Below are positions 1-5,337 of a stretch of DNA of 5,337 bases, piece after piece (within the stretch, counting starts at the first letter, position 1; every line of letters begins with the position of its first letter). The stretch covers positions 1 through 5,337 of the forward strand of contig CAKUTY010000109.1 of NCBI GenBank assembly GCA_934692455.1, written 5' to 3'. The position numbers were made by a program, and so were the translations under genes. Below the pieces are notes generated by a model. The model did no database searches and was not told the origin of the DNA. It saw only the letters and a program-made list of their open reading frames with translations. Source of the DNA: an uncultured Erysipelotrichaceae bacterium (GTDB taxonomy: Bacteria; Bacillota_I; Bacilli_A; Erysipelotrichales; Erysipelotrichaceae).

Positions 1-36
1 ATAGATAATTTAAATATCTATATAAGGTATAAGTCT

Positions 37-513
37 ATGAAGTAAGAAGCCCAAGTGTTTTAGCCTTGGGTAGCTCATAATCATTAAATTTAGAATTTAG
101 ATATATTGAACATGAGCCAGTTTTAGATTATGAGGCTGCTTATAGAGTTGATCAACAGTTTAATTTAACAGGTCAAGAATCAAAGTGTTTGTTTATCAAG
201 GCTAAGTCTGGTAAGTTTTATTCTTTCATAACTTATGAAGGTGTTAACTTTGATCGTAAGTTCTTTAAGGAATTGTTAGGTGAAAAGACTAGTATTGCCT
301 CAAGGGAAGAGCTTATGGATATTGCAGGATTGTGCCGCTCCTTTTCCTTATCCTAAGGAAGTAGGGTATATTGTTGATAATAGAGTCTTTAATTTCGATA
401 AGTATATTTGTAGTGCTGGTATTCCTACTGAGAGTTTCGAGATGCCAACAAGTAACTTAAAAGAAGTGTATAAACATGTAGATAATGAAGTTATCTATGT
501 TGATATTGAATAA
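37..513 (+). pseudogene. Broken YbaK/ProX-family aminoacyl-tRNA deacylase gene
   Basis: YbaK/ProX-type proteins (PF04073) hydrolyse mischarged tRNAs, such as Ala-tRNA-Pro or Cys-tRNA-Pro, in trans. Two frames together give one such protein. Frame 81-356 reads YIEHEPVLDYEAAYRVDQQF, then LTGQESKCLFIKAKSGKFY and FDRKFFKELLGEK, and has no usable start. From about 328 the +1 frame continues CAAPFPYPKEVGYIVDN and KYICSAGIPTESFEMPTSNL to a TAA at 511-513. The 477 bases from ATG 37 equal 159 codons, close to a whole family member, so the gene is almost complete but disabled. ATG 37 is followed by TAA at 43, and the expected N-terminal helix (traces such as VF and HN) is scattered over frames with several stops. 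The frame change at about 324-331 falls where the family has a conserved Gly/Pro loop, which seems partly deleted. The in-frame GTG at 280 gives a 77-residue reading frame whose first 16 or so residues are out-of-frame noise, so it is not a separate gene. The substrate specificity is unknown. Confidence 0.72.
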
Positions 514-534
514 TTAAATTAATAGTCGTATATT
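506..534 (+). promoter_or_regulatory. Probable sigma-A promoter of the T-box/trp transporter operon
   Basis: A -35-like TTGAAT (506-511) and a -10-like TATATT (529-534) are separated by exactly 17 bases. Transcription would start near 541, about 10 bases before the first paired elements of the T-box leader, which is the expected distance. The -35 overlaps the last codons of the upstream pseudogene. It matches TTGACA at four of six bases, and the -10 matches TATAAT at five of six. This is prediction from consensus only. Confidence 0.6.
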
Positions 535-550
535 TGAATTATAAACAAAA

Positions 551-799
551 CCGTTGATTGGGAAATCAAACATAGAAAGCTGCTTAAAGAGAGTCATGAT
601 GGTGGAAATTGACAGAATGTGCGCTATGCAAATGGGTCCAAGAGGGCTGGATGAAAACATTTTTGTGAGTACTTCCAGACGCGATGCTAGCGTTACAAGG
701 CAGGAAATGTGATTGCATTTTCATTAAGAGAGAAGTTTTACTTCTAATTAAGGTGGTACCGCAGGTTATAACGCTTGTCCTTTGGGATAGGCGTTTTTT
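551..799 (+). promoter_or_regulatory. T-box riboswitch leader, specifier UGG (tryptophan)
   Basis: This cis-acting RNA senses the charging state of a tRNA. Stem I is readable. A base helix pairs 558-562 (TTGGG) with 637-641 (TCCAA), and the next helix pairs 571-575 (CATAG) with 624-628 (CTATG). Distally, GAGAG is followed by 593-596 (GTCA) paired with 610-613 (TGAC) around the GGTGGAAA-type element. The 3' side of the specifier loop is 629-636, with TGG at 633-635 followed by a purine directly above the base helix, the usual codon position. Possible further stems are 647-651/674-678 and 679-682/690-693. The T-box core AGGTGGTACCGC is at 751-762. The antiterminator can form as 750-753 with 779-782 and 761-765 with 774-778, leaving TGGTACC (754-760) as the bulge whose TGGT contacts the tRNA acceptor end. 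It shares bases 774-780 with the terminator, so the two are mutually exclusive. ATG (Met) at 632-634 is the only close alternative specifier; the downstream genes favour Trp. Confidence 0.93.
771..799 (+). terminator. T-box-controlled intrinsic terminator
   Basis: Bases 771-780 pair with 785-794 in an uninterrupted 10-bp stem with two G-U pairs. The loop is TTTG (781-784), and a six-T run (794-799) begins at the last paired base. The 5' arm overlaps the 3' arm of the antiterminator, so tRNA binding should prevent it from forming. It lies 47 bases before the first start codon of the operon, so it decides whether all three transporter genes are transcribed. Confidence 0.92.
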
Positions 800-846
800 G
801 TTTATCCGCACTTAAGGAAATGCAGATAAGAAGGGGGTAAAATCAC

Positions 847-1815
847 ATGAAAAAAATTATTTCTTTATTCTTTGTAGCTATGTTGTTAGTTACACTACTT
901 GGTTGTTCAAAGAAGGCTGATGATGGTTATAAGGTAGCTGTTGTTAAGCAACTTGATCATGAATCTCTTGATGAAATTGCGAAGGCTATTTGTGATGAAT
1001 TTGATGCGATTAGTAAAAGGGATGGTGTAAGTATTGATTATGGTGATGTTTATTCTGGTCAAAATGATCAATCAGTTCTTCAACAAATTGGTTCTCAAGT
1101 AAAGAGTGATGGTGTTGATGTAATAGTGCCTATCGCAACTCTTGCAGCCCAGACGATGACCCTTGTTTCTGATGGTGATATTCCAGTAGTTTTTGCGGCA
1201 ATATCTGATCCTGAAACAGCTGGTTTGACTGATATCGATTATGTAACCGGTACCTCTGATGCCCTTAATACTAAACAAATTATGGAGATGATTTTTAAGG
1301 TTAATCCTGATGCAAAGAAGATTGGTTTGTTGTATTCAATGTCTGAGGCTAATAGTAAGAAGTCAATTGATGAGGCTAAGGCATATCTGAAGGATAAGGG
1401 TGTGGAGATTGTTGAGGCTACTGGTAATACTGATGATGAGATTAAACAGGCAGCAACATCACTTATCGCAAGTAAGGTAGATGCCGTGTTTACACCTACT
1501 GATAATGTGGTTATGGCAAGTGAATTAACCATAGCTCAAGATTTTATGGATGCTAAGATTCCTCATTATACAGGTGCTGATTCTTTTGTGAAGAGTGGTG
1601 CTTTTGTGACATGTGGTGTTAATTATACTGAGCTTGGTAAGTTAACGGCTGATTTAGCTTATAGTATTTTGACTGGTGGTGAAGTTAAAGATTATGAAGT
1701 AGTGCCTGGTGGCATTATTACAGTTAATACTGATGTATGTGAGAAATTAGGTATTTCACCAGACATCTTCTCTGACTTTGGTGAAATTGTTGAAGTTACA
1801 ACTATTAAGGATTAA
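847..1815 (+). CDS. trpX: Tryptophan ABC transporter substrate-binding lipoprotein (TrpX type)
   Basis: This is the extracellular solute-binding protein of an ABC importer, predicted to capture tryptophan and deliver it to the permease encoded next. The 322 residues begin with a lipoprotein signal: KK, a hydrophobic stretch 4-18 and lipobox LLGC with Cys20, so the mature protein should be lipid-anchored on the outer face of the membrane. The rest fits the two-lobed PF04392 (ABC_sub_bind) family. It has a QNDQS stretch (72-76), PIATLAAQ (95-102), IPVVFAAISDP (112-122), the TGTSD hinge region (134-138) and a second-lobe strand KKIGLLYS. The length is typical. ATG 847 is supported by the purine-rich AAGGGGG about 10 bases upstream and by the signal peptide starting there. 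The Trp assignment rests on the family plus the UGG T-box; the binding pocket was not analysed. The protein contains no Trp. Lysine codons are mostly AAG (19 of 26 by hand count). Confidence 0.9.
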   Translation: MKKIISLFFVAMLLVTLLGCSKKADDGYKVAVVKQLDHESLDEIAKAICDEFDAISKRDGVSIDYGDVYSGQNDQSVLQQIGSQVKSDGVDVIVPIATLAAQTMTLVSDGDIPVVFAAISDPETAGLTDIDYVTGTSDALNTKQIMEMIFKVNPDAKKIGLLYSMSEANSKKSIDEAKAYLKDKGVEIVEATGNTDDEIKQAATSLIASKVDAVFTPTDNVVMASELTIAQDFMDAKIPHYTGADSFVKSGAFVTCGVNYTELGKLTADLAYSILTGGEVKDYEVVPGGIITVNTDVCEKLGISPDIFSDFGEIVEVTTIKD

Positions 1816-1817
1816 GT

Positions 1818-2666
1818 ATGTCATATATTATTGAAACAGCTTTAGAGTTAGCTTGTGTTTATTCTTTTGTAGCCCTAGCTTTGTTTCTAAGTTTTAGAAT
1901 TTTAGATATAGCAGATCTTACAACTGATGGATGTTTTGTCTTGGGGATGTGTGTTTCTATTGTATGTACCCTTAATAATCATCCCTTACTTGGAATATTT
2001 ATGGGGATGGTATCAGGCGGTTTAGCGGGTTTAGTTACTGCCTTACTTCAAACTAAATTAGGTGTTCCCTCAATTCTTGCAGGAATTGTCACTAATACTG
2101 CTTTATATACAATTAACCTAATGGTTATGGGTTTTAGTTCTAATATTTCAATCCTTAGAAATAAGACAATATTTAATGGTAATAAATTGTTATTACTTGT
2201 ACTAATTGTAGTTGTAGCAATGATTCTCTTAAGATATTTCTTATCAACAAGACTTGGATTATCAATTAGGGCAACAGGAGATAATATCGATATGGTATCA
2301 GCATCTTCTATTAATCCTAAGGCTTGTATTCTTATTGGTTTAGTAATGTCTAATATGTTGACAGGACTTGGCGGAGCTTTAGCAGGTCAGCTTCAAAAGA
2401 GTGCTGATATTAATGCGGGTAATGGCATTGTGACAATTGGTTTGGCTACTTTGATTATTGGTGAAACGGTTATTAATGGTAAGAAGTCAATTACTAGAAA
2501 TATCATTGCGTGTTTAATTGGTAATATCATTTATCGTTTGATTTATGCCTTTATCTTACAAACTCATATTATTCCGATTGAATGTTTGAAGTTGATGACA
2601 GCGTTAATAATTACATTAGCTATAGCGCTTCCTTATTTAAAGGATAGAAAGAAGGCTTTATGTTGA
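1818..2666 (+). CDS. trpY: Tryptophan ABC transporter permease (TrpY type)
   Basis: This is the membrane channel subunit of the importer, 282 residues of the BPD_transp_2 family (PF02653). About eight or nine hydrophobic segments are visible, near residues 4-26, 36-52, 56-78, 85-106, 122-142, 168-190, 200-220, 227-247 and 255-272. Family landmarks are DLTTDG (33-38) after the first segment, and the cytoplasmic LGLSIRATGDN (146-156), the usual region of contact with the ATPase in this permease group. The start at 1818 is two bases after the trpX stop. Its ribosome site AAGGA (1807-1811) lies inside the end of trpX, so the two are translationally close or coupled. The stop overlaps the next gene by 7 bases. 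No Trp residue is present, which is unusual for a polytopic membrane protein. Substrate assignment depends on the operon and the T-box. Confidence 0.9.
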   Translation: MSYIIETALELACVYSFVALALFLSFRILDIADLTTDGCFVLGMCVSIVCTLNNHPLLGIFMGMVSGGLAGLVTALLQTKLGVPSILAGIVTNTALYTINLMVMGFSSNISILRNKTIFNGNKLLLLVLIVVVAMILLRYFLSTRLGLSIRATGDNIDMVSASSINPKACILIGLVMSNMLTGLGGALAGQLQKSADINAGNGIVTIGLATLIIGETVINGKKSITRNIIACLIGNIIYRLIYAFILQTHIIPIECLKLMTALIITLAIALPYLKDRKKALC

Positions 2667-3448
2667 AGATTGATAATATAAGTAAGACTTTTTCAATAGG
2701 GACGGTTAATGAAAAGTTAGCTTTAAGTGATATTAATTTGGATATTAATACTGGTGATTTTATTACGATTATTGGTTCTAATGGTGCGGGTAAGTCAACA
2801 TTATTTAATTCGATTTCAGGTGATTTTAAATTAGATAAGGGAAGTATTGTTCTTGATGGTATTGATATTACAAAAAGGTGTGATTATCAAAGAAGTAAGT
2901 ATATCGGAAGATTATTTCAAGATCCTTTAAGAGGTACGGCCCCTCACATGACAATTAAAGAGAATTTAGCTTTAGCTTATATGAGAGCTGATAAGAATAA
3001 GAGAATCTTCTCTTGTATTAGTAAGAAAGATGAAGAATTTTTTAGAGAAGAGCTTAAGAAATTAGATTTGAATTTAGAAGATAGAATGGATACTAAAGTT
3101 GGTTTATTATCAGGAGGTCAAAGACAGGCTTTAACGCTTTTGATGGCAACTATTGTGCCTCCTAAGGTCTTGCTTCTTGATGAACATACTGCAGCTTTAG
3201 ATCCTATTATGGCTGATAAGATTATGGAATTAACTAACAAGATAGTTAAGGAGAATAAGATTACTTGTTTGATGATTACTCATAATCTTAAGATGGCACT
3301 AGCTACTGGTAATCGTACTTTGATTATGAATGGGGGTATGGTTATTAAGGAGTTAGATGAAGTCACAAAGAAGGGTATGGATATAAATGAATTGTTGAGT
3401 GTATTTAAGGATTCTCTTAATGATGATCGATTGATACTTGAAGAATGA
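2660..3448 (+). CDS. trpZ: Tryptophan ABC transporter ATP-binding protein (TrpZ type)
   Basis: This is the cytoplasmic ATPase that drives import through the TrpY permease; the protein has 262 residues. All ABC motifs (PF00005) are intact: Walker A GSNGAGKST (39-47), Q-loop Gln87 in LFQDP, signature LSGGQ (150-154), Walker B VLLLDE (170-175) with the catalytic Glu175, D-loop ALDP (179-182) and H-loop His208. The sequence LDEHTAALDP around Walker B is characteristic of the ATPases that partner PF04392 binding proteins. The ATG at 2660 overlaps the last 7 bases of trpY and has AGAAGG at 2650-2655 as ribosome site, so coupled translation is likely. The gene ends in TGA (3446-3448). The same frame stays open for another 25 codons to TAA 3524, which looks like chance. 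No Trp residue is present. Confidence 0.92.
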   Translation: MLKIDNISKTFSIGTVNEKLALSDINLDINTGDFITIIGSNGAGKSTLFNSISGDFKLDKGSIVLDGIDITKRCDYQRSKYIGRLFQDPLRGTAPHMTIKENLALAYMRADKNKRIFSCISKKDEEFFREELKKLDLNLEDRMDTKVGLLSGGQRQALTLLMATIVPPKVLLLDEHTAALDPIMADKIMELTNKIVKENKITCLMITHNLKMALATGNRTLIMNGGMVIKELDEVTKKGMDINELLSVFKDSLNDDRLILEE

Positions 3449-3499
3449 TTCGCGAAAATTACAGCTCCTAATGCGGAGATTAACTTGTTTAATAAAAGA

Positions 3500-3505
3500 T
3501 ATAAT
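3500..3505 (+). promoter_or_regulatory. Possible -10 element for the EcsC-like gene
   Basis: A perfect TATAAT lies in the 92-base gap between the ATPase gene and the EcsC-like gene, 35 bases before the ATG. No good -35 hexamer sits 16-18 bases upstream; the candidates AGATTA or GATTAA are poor, and TTAACT is only 14 bases away. In DNA this AT-rich a TATAAT can arise by chance. The gap also holds AGGAGAGG (3528-3535) as a strong ribosome site for the next gene, a short TTCGCGAA palindrome (3449-3456) and a weak 4-bp stem (3465-3468 with 3475-3478). It has no hairpin followed by a T run, so no terminator is called here. Confidence 0.35.
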
Positions 3506-3540
3506 AGTATTAAGCAAGGCTTCTAAAAGGAGAGGAAATA

Positions 3541-4689
3541 ATGACAAAGAAAAATGAAAATGATGGTTTAGATAATTCTAAAACAACAGAAAAGAAGAGA
3601 TTTAGTGATAGTCTAAGGGGGTTAGCTGATACTTTGGATTCAACATTGGATAGGGCTGGAGGGATTGCAGATAAATTCGAAGATGTCACAGATAAAATCT
3701 CAAAAGCTACTTCTAAAGCAGGCAAGGTGATAAGCGAAACTGGTTCAAAAGTAGCAGATCAAGTTAAGAACGTTGACTATCAAGAGCTTGCGAAGAAGAC
3801 TGAGGAAAATATTAAAAAAGCAGCCACAGCGGCAAAAGATAAAACTACAGAGATTGCTACAAAAACTAAGAATGAAGTTGTGAATTTCATGGATGAAAAC
3901 GGGAATGGCGAAATAGATATTGAGGACGTGATTGTTAAAGGATTGCGTGTTCCAGGTATCAGAATTAATAGAGCTAACTTCTTACAAAAAGAATTATTAA
4001 AATGTTATCCACAGGAAATGATTGATGAAGCAATAAGAACAAATCCAATGAGTGCAGGGATAAAACCTAAAGATATTGATGAAATTGCCGATCAAGTAAT
4101 TGAACATGAAAGAAGAGGCGTGTCTGGAATTTCTACAGCATTAAGTATGCCAGGTGGCGCAGCGATGCTTGCAACAATTCCTGCAGATATTGTGCAATAT
4201 TATGGCTACATGTTAAGAGCAACTCAAGAATTGTTATATCTATATGGCTTTCCTGAAATTGATGTTAATGAAAATGAATCAAAATTTGATTCAGAAACTA
4301 TTAATATATTAATAGTGTGTTTTGGGACAATGTATGGAGTTGTTGGAGCCAATAATGCATTGAAATCAATTGCGAAAGGCTTCGGACTTGGTGTTGAAAA
4401 GAAATTAATGAGAACAGCACTTACAAAAGGAACAATTTATCCTATCGTTAAGAGTGTTGCAAGCTGGTTTAATGTCAGGATGACTAAAGAAATATTTGCT
4501 GGTTTCTTTAAGAAATCAATACCAGTTGTTGGTGGCGTGATTGGTGGTGGATTAACTTATTTATCATTCAAACCATGTTGTGTAAAATTGAAAGAATCTT
4601 TACAAGATACTATCTTAAGTAATAAAAACTATAAAGAAGAAAACGGTTTAATCGATATAGTTGATGTTGAGGCTGTTGAGAAACAGTAA
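3541..4689 (+). CDS. EcsC-family protein with amphipathic N-terminal region and EF-hand-like loop
   Basis: The protein has 382 residues in two parts. Residues 134-350 resemble the EcsC family (PF12787), named after the third gene of the Bacillus ecsABC locus and of unknown biochemical role. Family-like stretches include LRVPGIRINRANFLQKELL (135-153), ATIPADIVQYYGYMLRATQE (211-230), FGTMYGVVGANNALK (261-275), ALTKGTIYPIVKSVASWFNV (293-312) and PVVGGVIGGGLTYLSFKP (328-345). These moderately hydrophobic, Gly-rich segments suggest membrane association. Residues 20-116 are charged, rich in Ala, Lys, Thr and Asp, and free of Pro and Cys, like an amphipathic helix of the LEA/apolipoprotein kind. Residues 118-129 match the EF-hand loop consensus (DENGNGEIDIED: Asp118, Asn120, Asn122, Gly123, Ile125, Asp126, Asp129). 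There is no signal peptide, so a cytoplasmic or inner-face location is likely. The start is set by AGGAG 8 bases upstream. Codon use differs from the transporter genes: lysine is AAA in about 30 of 41 cases. No function is claimed. Confidence 0.85.
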   Translation: MTKKNENDGLDNSKTTEKKRFSDSLRGLADTLDSTLDRAGGIADKFEDVTDKISKATSKAGKVISETGSKVADQVKNVDYQELAKKTEENIKKAATAAKDKTTEIATKTKNEVVNFMDENGNGEIDIEDVIVKGLRVPGIRINRANFLQKELLKCYPQEMIDEAIRTNPMSAGIKPKDIDEIADQVIEHERRGVSGISTALSMPGGAAMLATIPADIVQYYGYMLRATQELLYLYGFPEIDVNENESKFDSETINILIVCFGTMYGVVGANNALKSIAKGFGLGVEKKLMRTALTKGTIYPIVKSVASWFNVRMTKEIFAGFFKKSIPVVGGVIGGGLTYLSFKPCCVKLKESLQDTILSNKNYKEENGLIDIVDVEAVEKQ

Positions 4690-4690
4690 A

Positions 4691-4706
4691 AGTATAACAG
4701 TATACT
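4691..4706. repeat. Small perfect inverted repeat after the EcsC-like gene
   Basis: AGTATA (4691-4696) and TATACT (4701-4706) are exact reverse complements around a 4-base ACAG loop, starting one base after the stop codon. Being short and almost pure A/T, it would be a weak RNA hairpin and has no T run of its own. It might be a minor processing or protein-binding site, or chance. Confidence 0.3.
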
Positions 4707-4724
4707 ACATAAAATAATCATGTT

Positions 4725-4772
4725 AAAACATGGCTGAAACCCTTATAAATAAAGGACATCAGCCATGTTTTT
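4725..4772. terminator. Bidirectional intrinsic terminator between convergent genes
   Basis: Bases 4725-4737 (AAAACATGGCTGA) pair perfectly with 4759-4771 (TCAGCCATGTTTT), a 13-bp stem. An inner helix, 4741-4744 (CCTT) with 4752-4755 (AAGG), sits inside the 21-base loop. On the plus strand the stem runs into TTTTT (4768-4772), ending transcripts of the EcsC-like gene. On the minus strand the complement of AAAA (4725-4728) supplies four U residues after the stem, ending rho transcripts 20 or so bases beyond their stop codon. The T runs are short and partly inside the stem, so efficiency may be moderate. Confidence 0.85.
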
Positions 4773-4792
4773 GTAGTTATGAAGTTCTAAGG

Positions 4793-5337
4793 TTAAAAAC
4801 CTTTATTGGCAATGACTTGATCTACCAAATCATCATTGTTTCTAGTTTTAATAAACAAAGAAATTAAAGAATCAACACGATCATCTCTCATATAAGATAC
4901 TAAGTCTCTATGGATGATGTTAGTAGCTTCTAGTTCTTTCTTGCTTAGTAATAGATCTTCTCTTCTAGTTCCTGATTTCATGATGTCGATGGCAGGGAAT
5001 AGTCTTCTTTCTTGAAGTTTTCTTGATAAGACAAGTTCCATGTTACCAGTGCCTTTGAATTCTTCATAGATGACATCATCCATCTTACTGCCAGTGTCTA
5101 CAAGCGCTGTAGCTAGTATTGTAAGGGAACCTTTTTCTTTAGTATTTCTAGCAGCTCCAAAGAATCTTTTTGGCATATATAGGGCATTAGGGTCTAGACC
5201 ACCTGATAGAGTCTTACCAGATGATGTTTCGGTTAGATTGTAGGCTCTTGATAGTCTTGTGATTGAGTCTAGTAGGATGAATACATCTTCTCCTACTTCA
5301 ACTAATCTTTTAGCGTGTTCAATGGTCATTTCTGAAA
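4793..5337 (-). CDS. rho: Transcription termination factor Rho, C-terminal part (5' end outside window)
   Basis: Rho is the hexameric RNA-dependent ATPase/translocase that releases untranslated transcripts. About 180 codons of the C-terminal RecA-like domain are present. The frame runs off the window at base 5337 and the ATG at 5327-5329 is internal: the preceding codons give SE, matching the family's (A)EM-I--AKRLVE stretch. Visible motifs in order are Walker B DVFILLDSITRLSRAYN, the Q-loop region SSGKTLSGGLDPNALYMPKR, FFGAARN, SLTILATALVDTGSKMDDVI, the R-loop EEFKGTGNMEL with its RNA-translocating Lys, LFPAIDI and the arginine-finger region SGTRREDLL. The Walker A and N-terminal RNA-binding domains lie beyond the window. 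All key residues in the visible part look intact. The gene is convergent with the EcsC-like gene and shares its terminator. Codons on this strand favour CTA, AGA and ACA, unlike the T/G-rich transporter genes. Confidence 0.97.
   Translation of the reverse strand, partial: SEMTIEHAKRLVEVGEDVFILLDSITRLSRAYNLTETSSGKTLSGGLDPNALYMPKRFFGAARNTKEKGSLTILATALVDTGSKMDDVIYEEFKGTGNMELVLSRKLQERRLFPAIDIMKSGTRREDLLLSKKELEATNIIHRDLVSYMRDDRVDSLISLFIKTRNNDDLVDQVIANKGF

Noticed and set aside
1..21. Perfect inverted repeat ATAGATA/TATCTAT at the window edge
   Set aside because: It is almost entirely A/T and cut by the window boundary; without the upstream sequence it cannot be separated from chance or assigned as a terminator or operator.
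280..513. A 77-codon open frame with a GTG start, taken as a small independent gene
   Set aside because: Its first 16 or so codons overlap, out of frame, DNA that clearly encodes the middle of the deacylase, and the remainder is the C-terminus of that same protein. There is no ribosome site of note before 280.
554..569. Hairpin TTGATT/AATCAA as a separate regulatory stem or terminator
   Set aside because: It has no T run, and its bases 558-559 belong to the better supported base helix of T-box Stem I. At most it is a transient competing fold.
731..745. Hairpin AGAAG/CTTCT just before the T-box core
   Set aside because: Only 5 bp, without a T run, and located in the linker between Stem III and the antiterminator, where sequence varies among T-boxes. 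I could not give it a role.
584..811. Minus-strand open frame of 75 codons across the riboswitch
   Set aside because: It lies wholly within the structured leader, has no recognisable protein features and is explained by the T-box RNA on the plus strand.
1072..1532. Minus-strand open frames inside the binding-protein gene
   Set aside because: They are antisense to a full-length, well recognised gene and their translations show no domain or plausible start.
2660..3526. UGA read as tryptophan (code 4), which would extend trpZ by 26 residues past the TGA at 3446
   Set aside because: None of the intact genes has an internal TGA, the EcsC-like gene uses TGG for its Trp, trpY also ends in TGA at a normal operon overlap, and rho is present. 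The 25 open codons after the stop are well within chance and show no family resemblance.

Overview
The window is AT-rich DNA from a low-GC Gram-positive bacterium (Firmicutes/Bacillota). A T-box tRNA-sensing leader, a lipoprotein-type solute-binding protein, purine-rich ribosome binding sites and U-run terminators all point there. The coding style would fit an Erysipelotrichia-like or clostridial lineage, but the sequence alone does not fix the genus. No mobile element, CRISPR array, phage gene or tRNA/rRNA gene was seen.

Layout: (1) Bases 37-513 hold a broken gene of the YbaK/ProX aminoacyl-tRNA deacylase family, with a scrambled N-terminus and a frameshift near residue 97. (2) A sigma-A-like promoter (506-534) starts a long untranslated leader (about 541-846). 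It contains a T-box riboswitch with a readable Trp (UGG) specifier, an antiterminator and a strong competing terminator (771-799). (3) A compact three-gene operon follows (847-3448). It encodes a lipoprotein binding protein, a membrane permease and an ATPase of the TrpX/TrpY/TrpZ type, predicted to import tryptophan. (4) At 3541-4689 lies an EcsC-family protein with an unusual N-terminal half: a long proline-free amphipathic segment followed by one EF-hand-like loop. (5) A 13-bp inverted repeat (4725-4771) is a probable bidirectional terminator between this gene and the convergent 3' part of rho (4793-5337, minus strand, 5' end outside the window).

How the parts work together: when uncharged tRNA-Trp accumulates, it should pair with the leader and favour the antiterminator, allowing transcription of the importer. 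When Trp is plentiful the 771-799 hairpin should stop transcription. The three transporter proteins (866 residues) contain no tryptophan, so they can be made during the starvation that induces them. No intrinsic terminator was found between the ATPase gene and the EcsC-like gene. The latter may therefore receive read-through from the Trp-controlled operon in addition to a possible promoter of its own.

Most of the window is explained by known families. The least explained parts are the N-terminal architecture of the EcsC-family protein and its possible coupling to tryptophan status. I found no convincing evidence of an undescribed multi-gene system.
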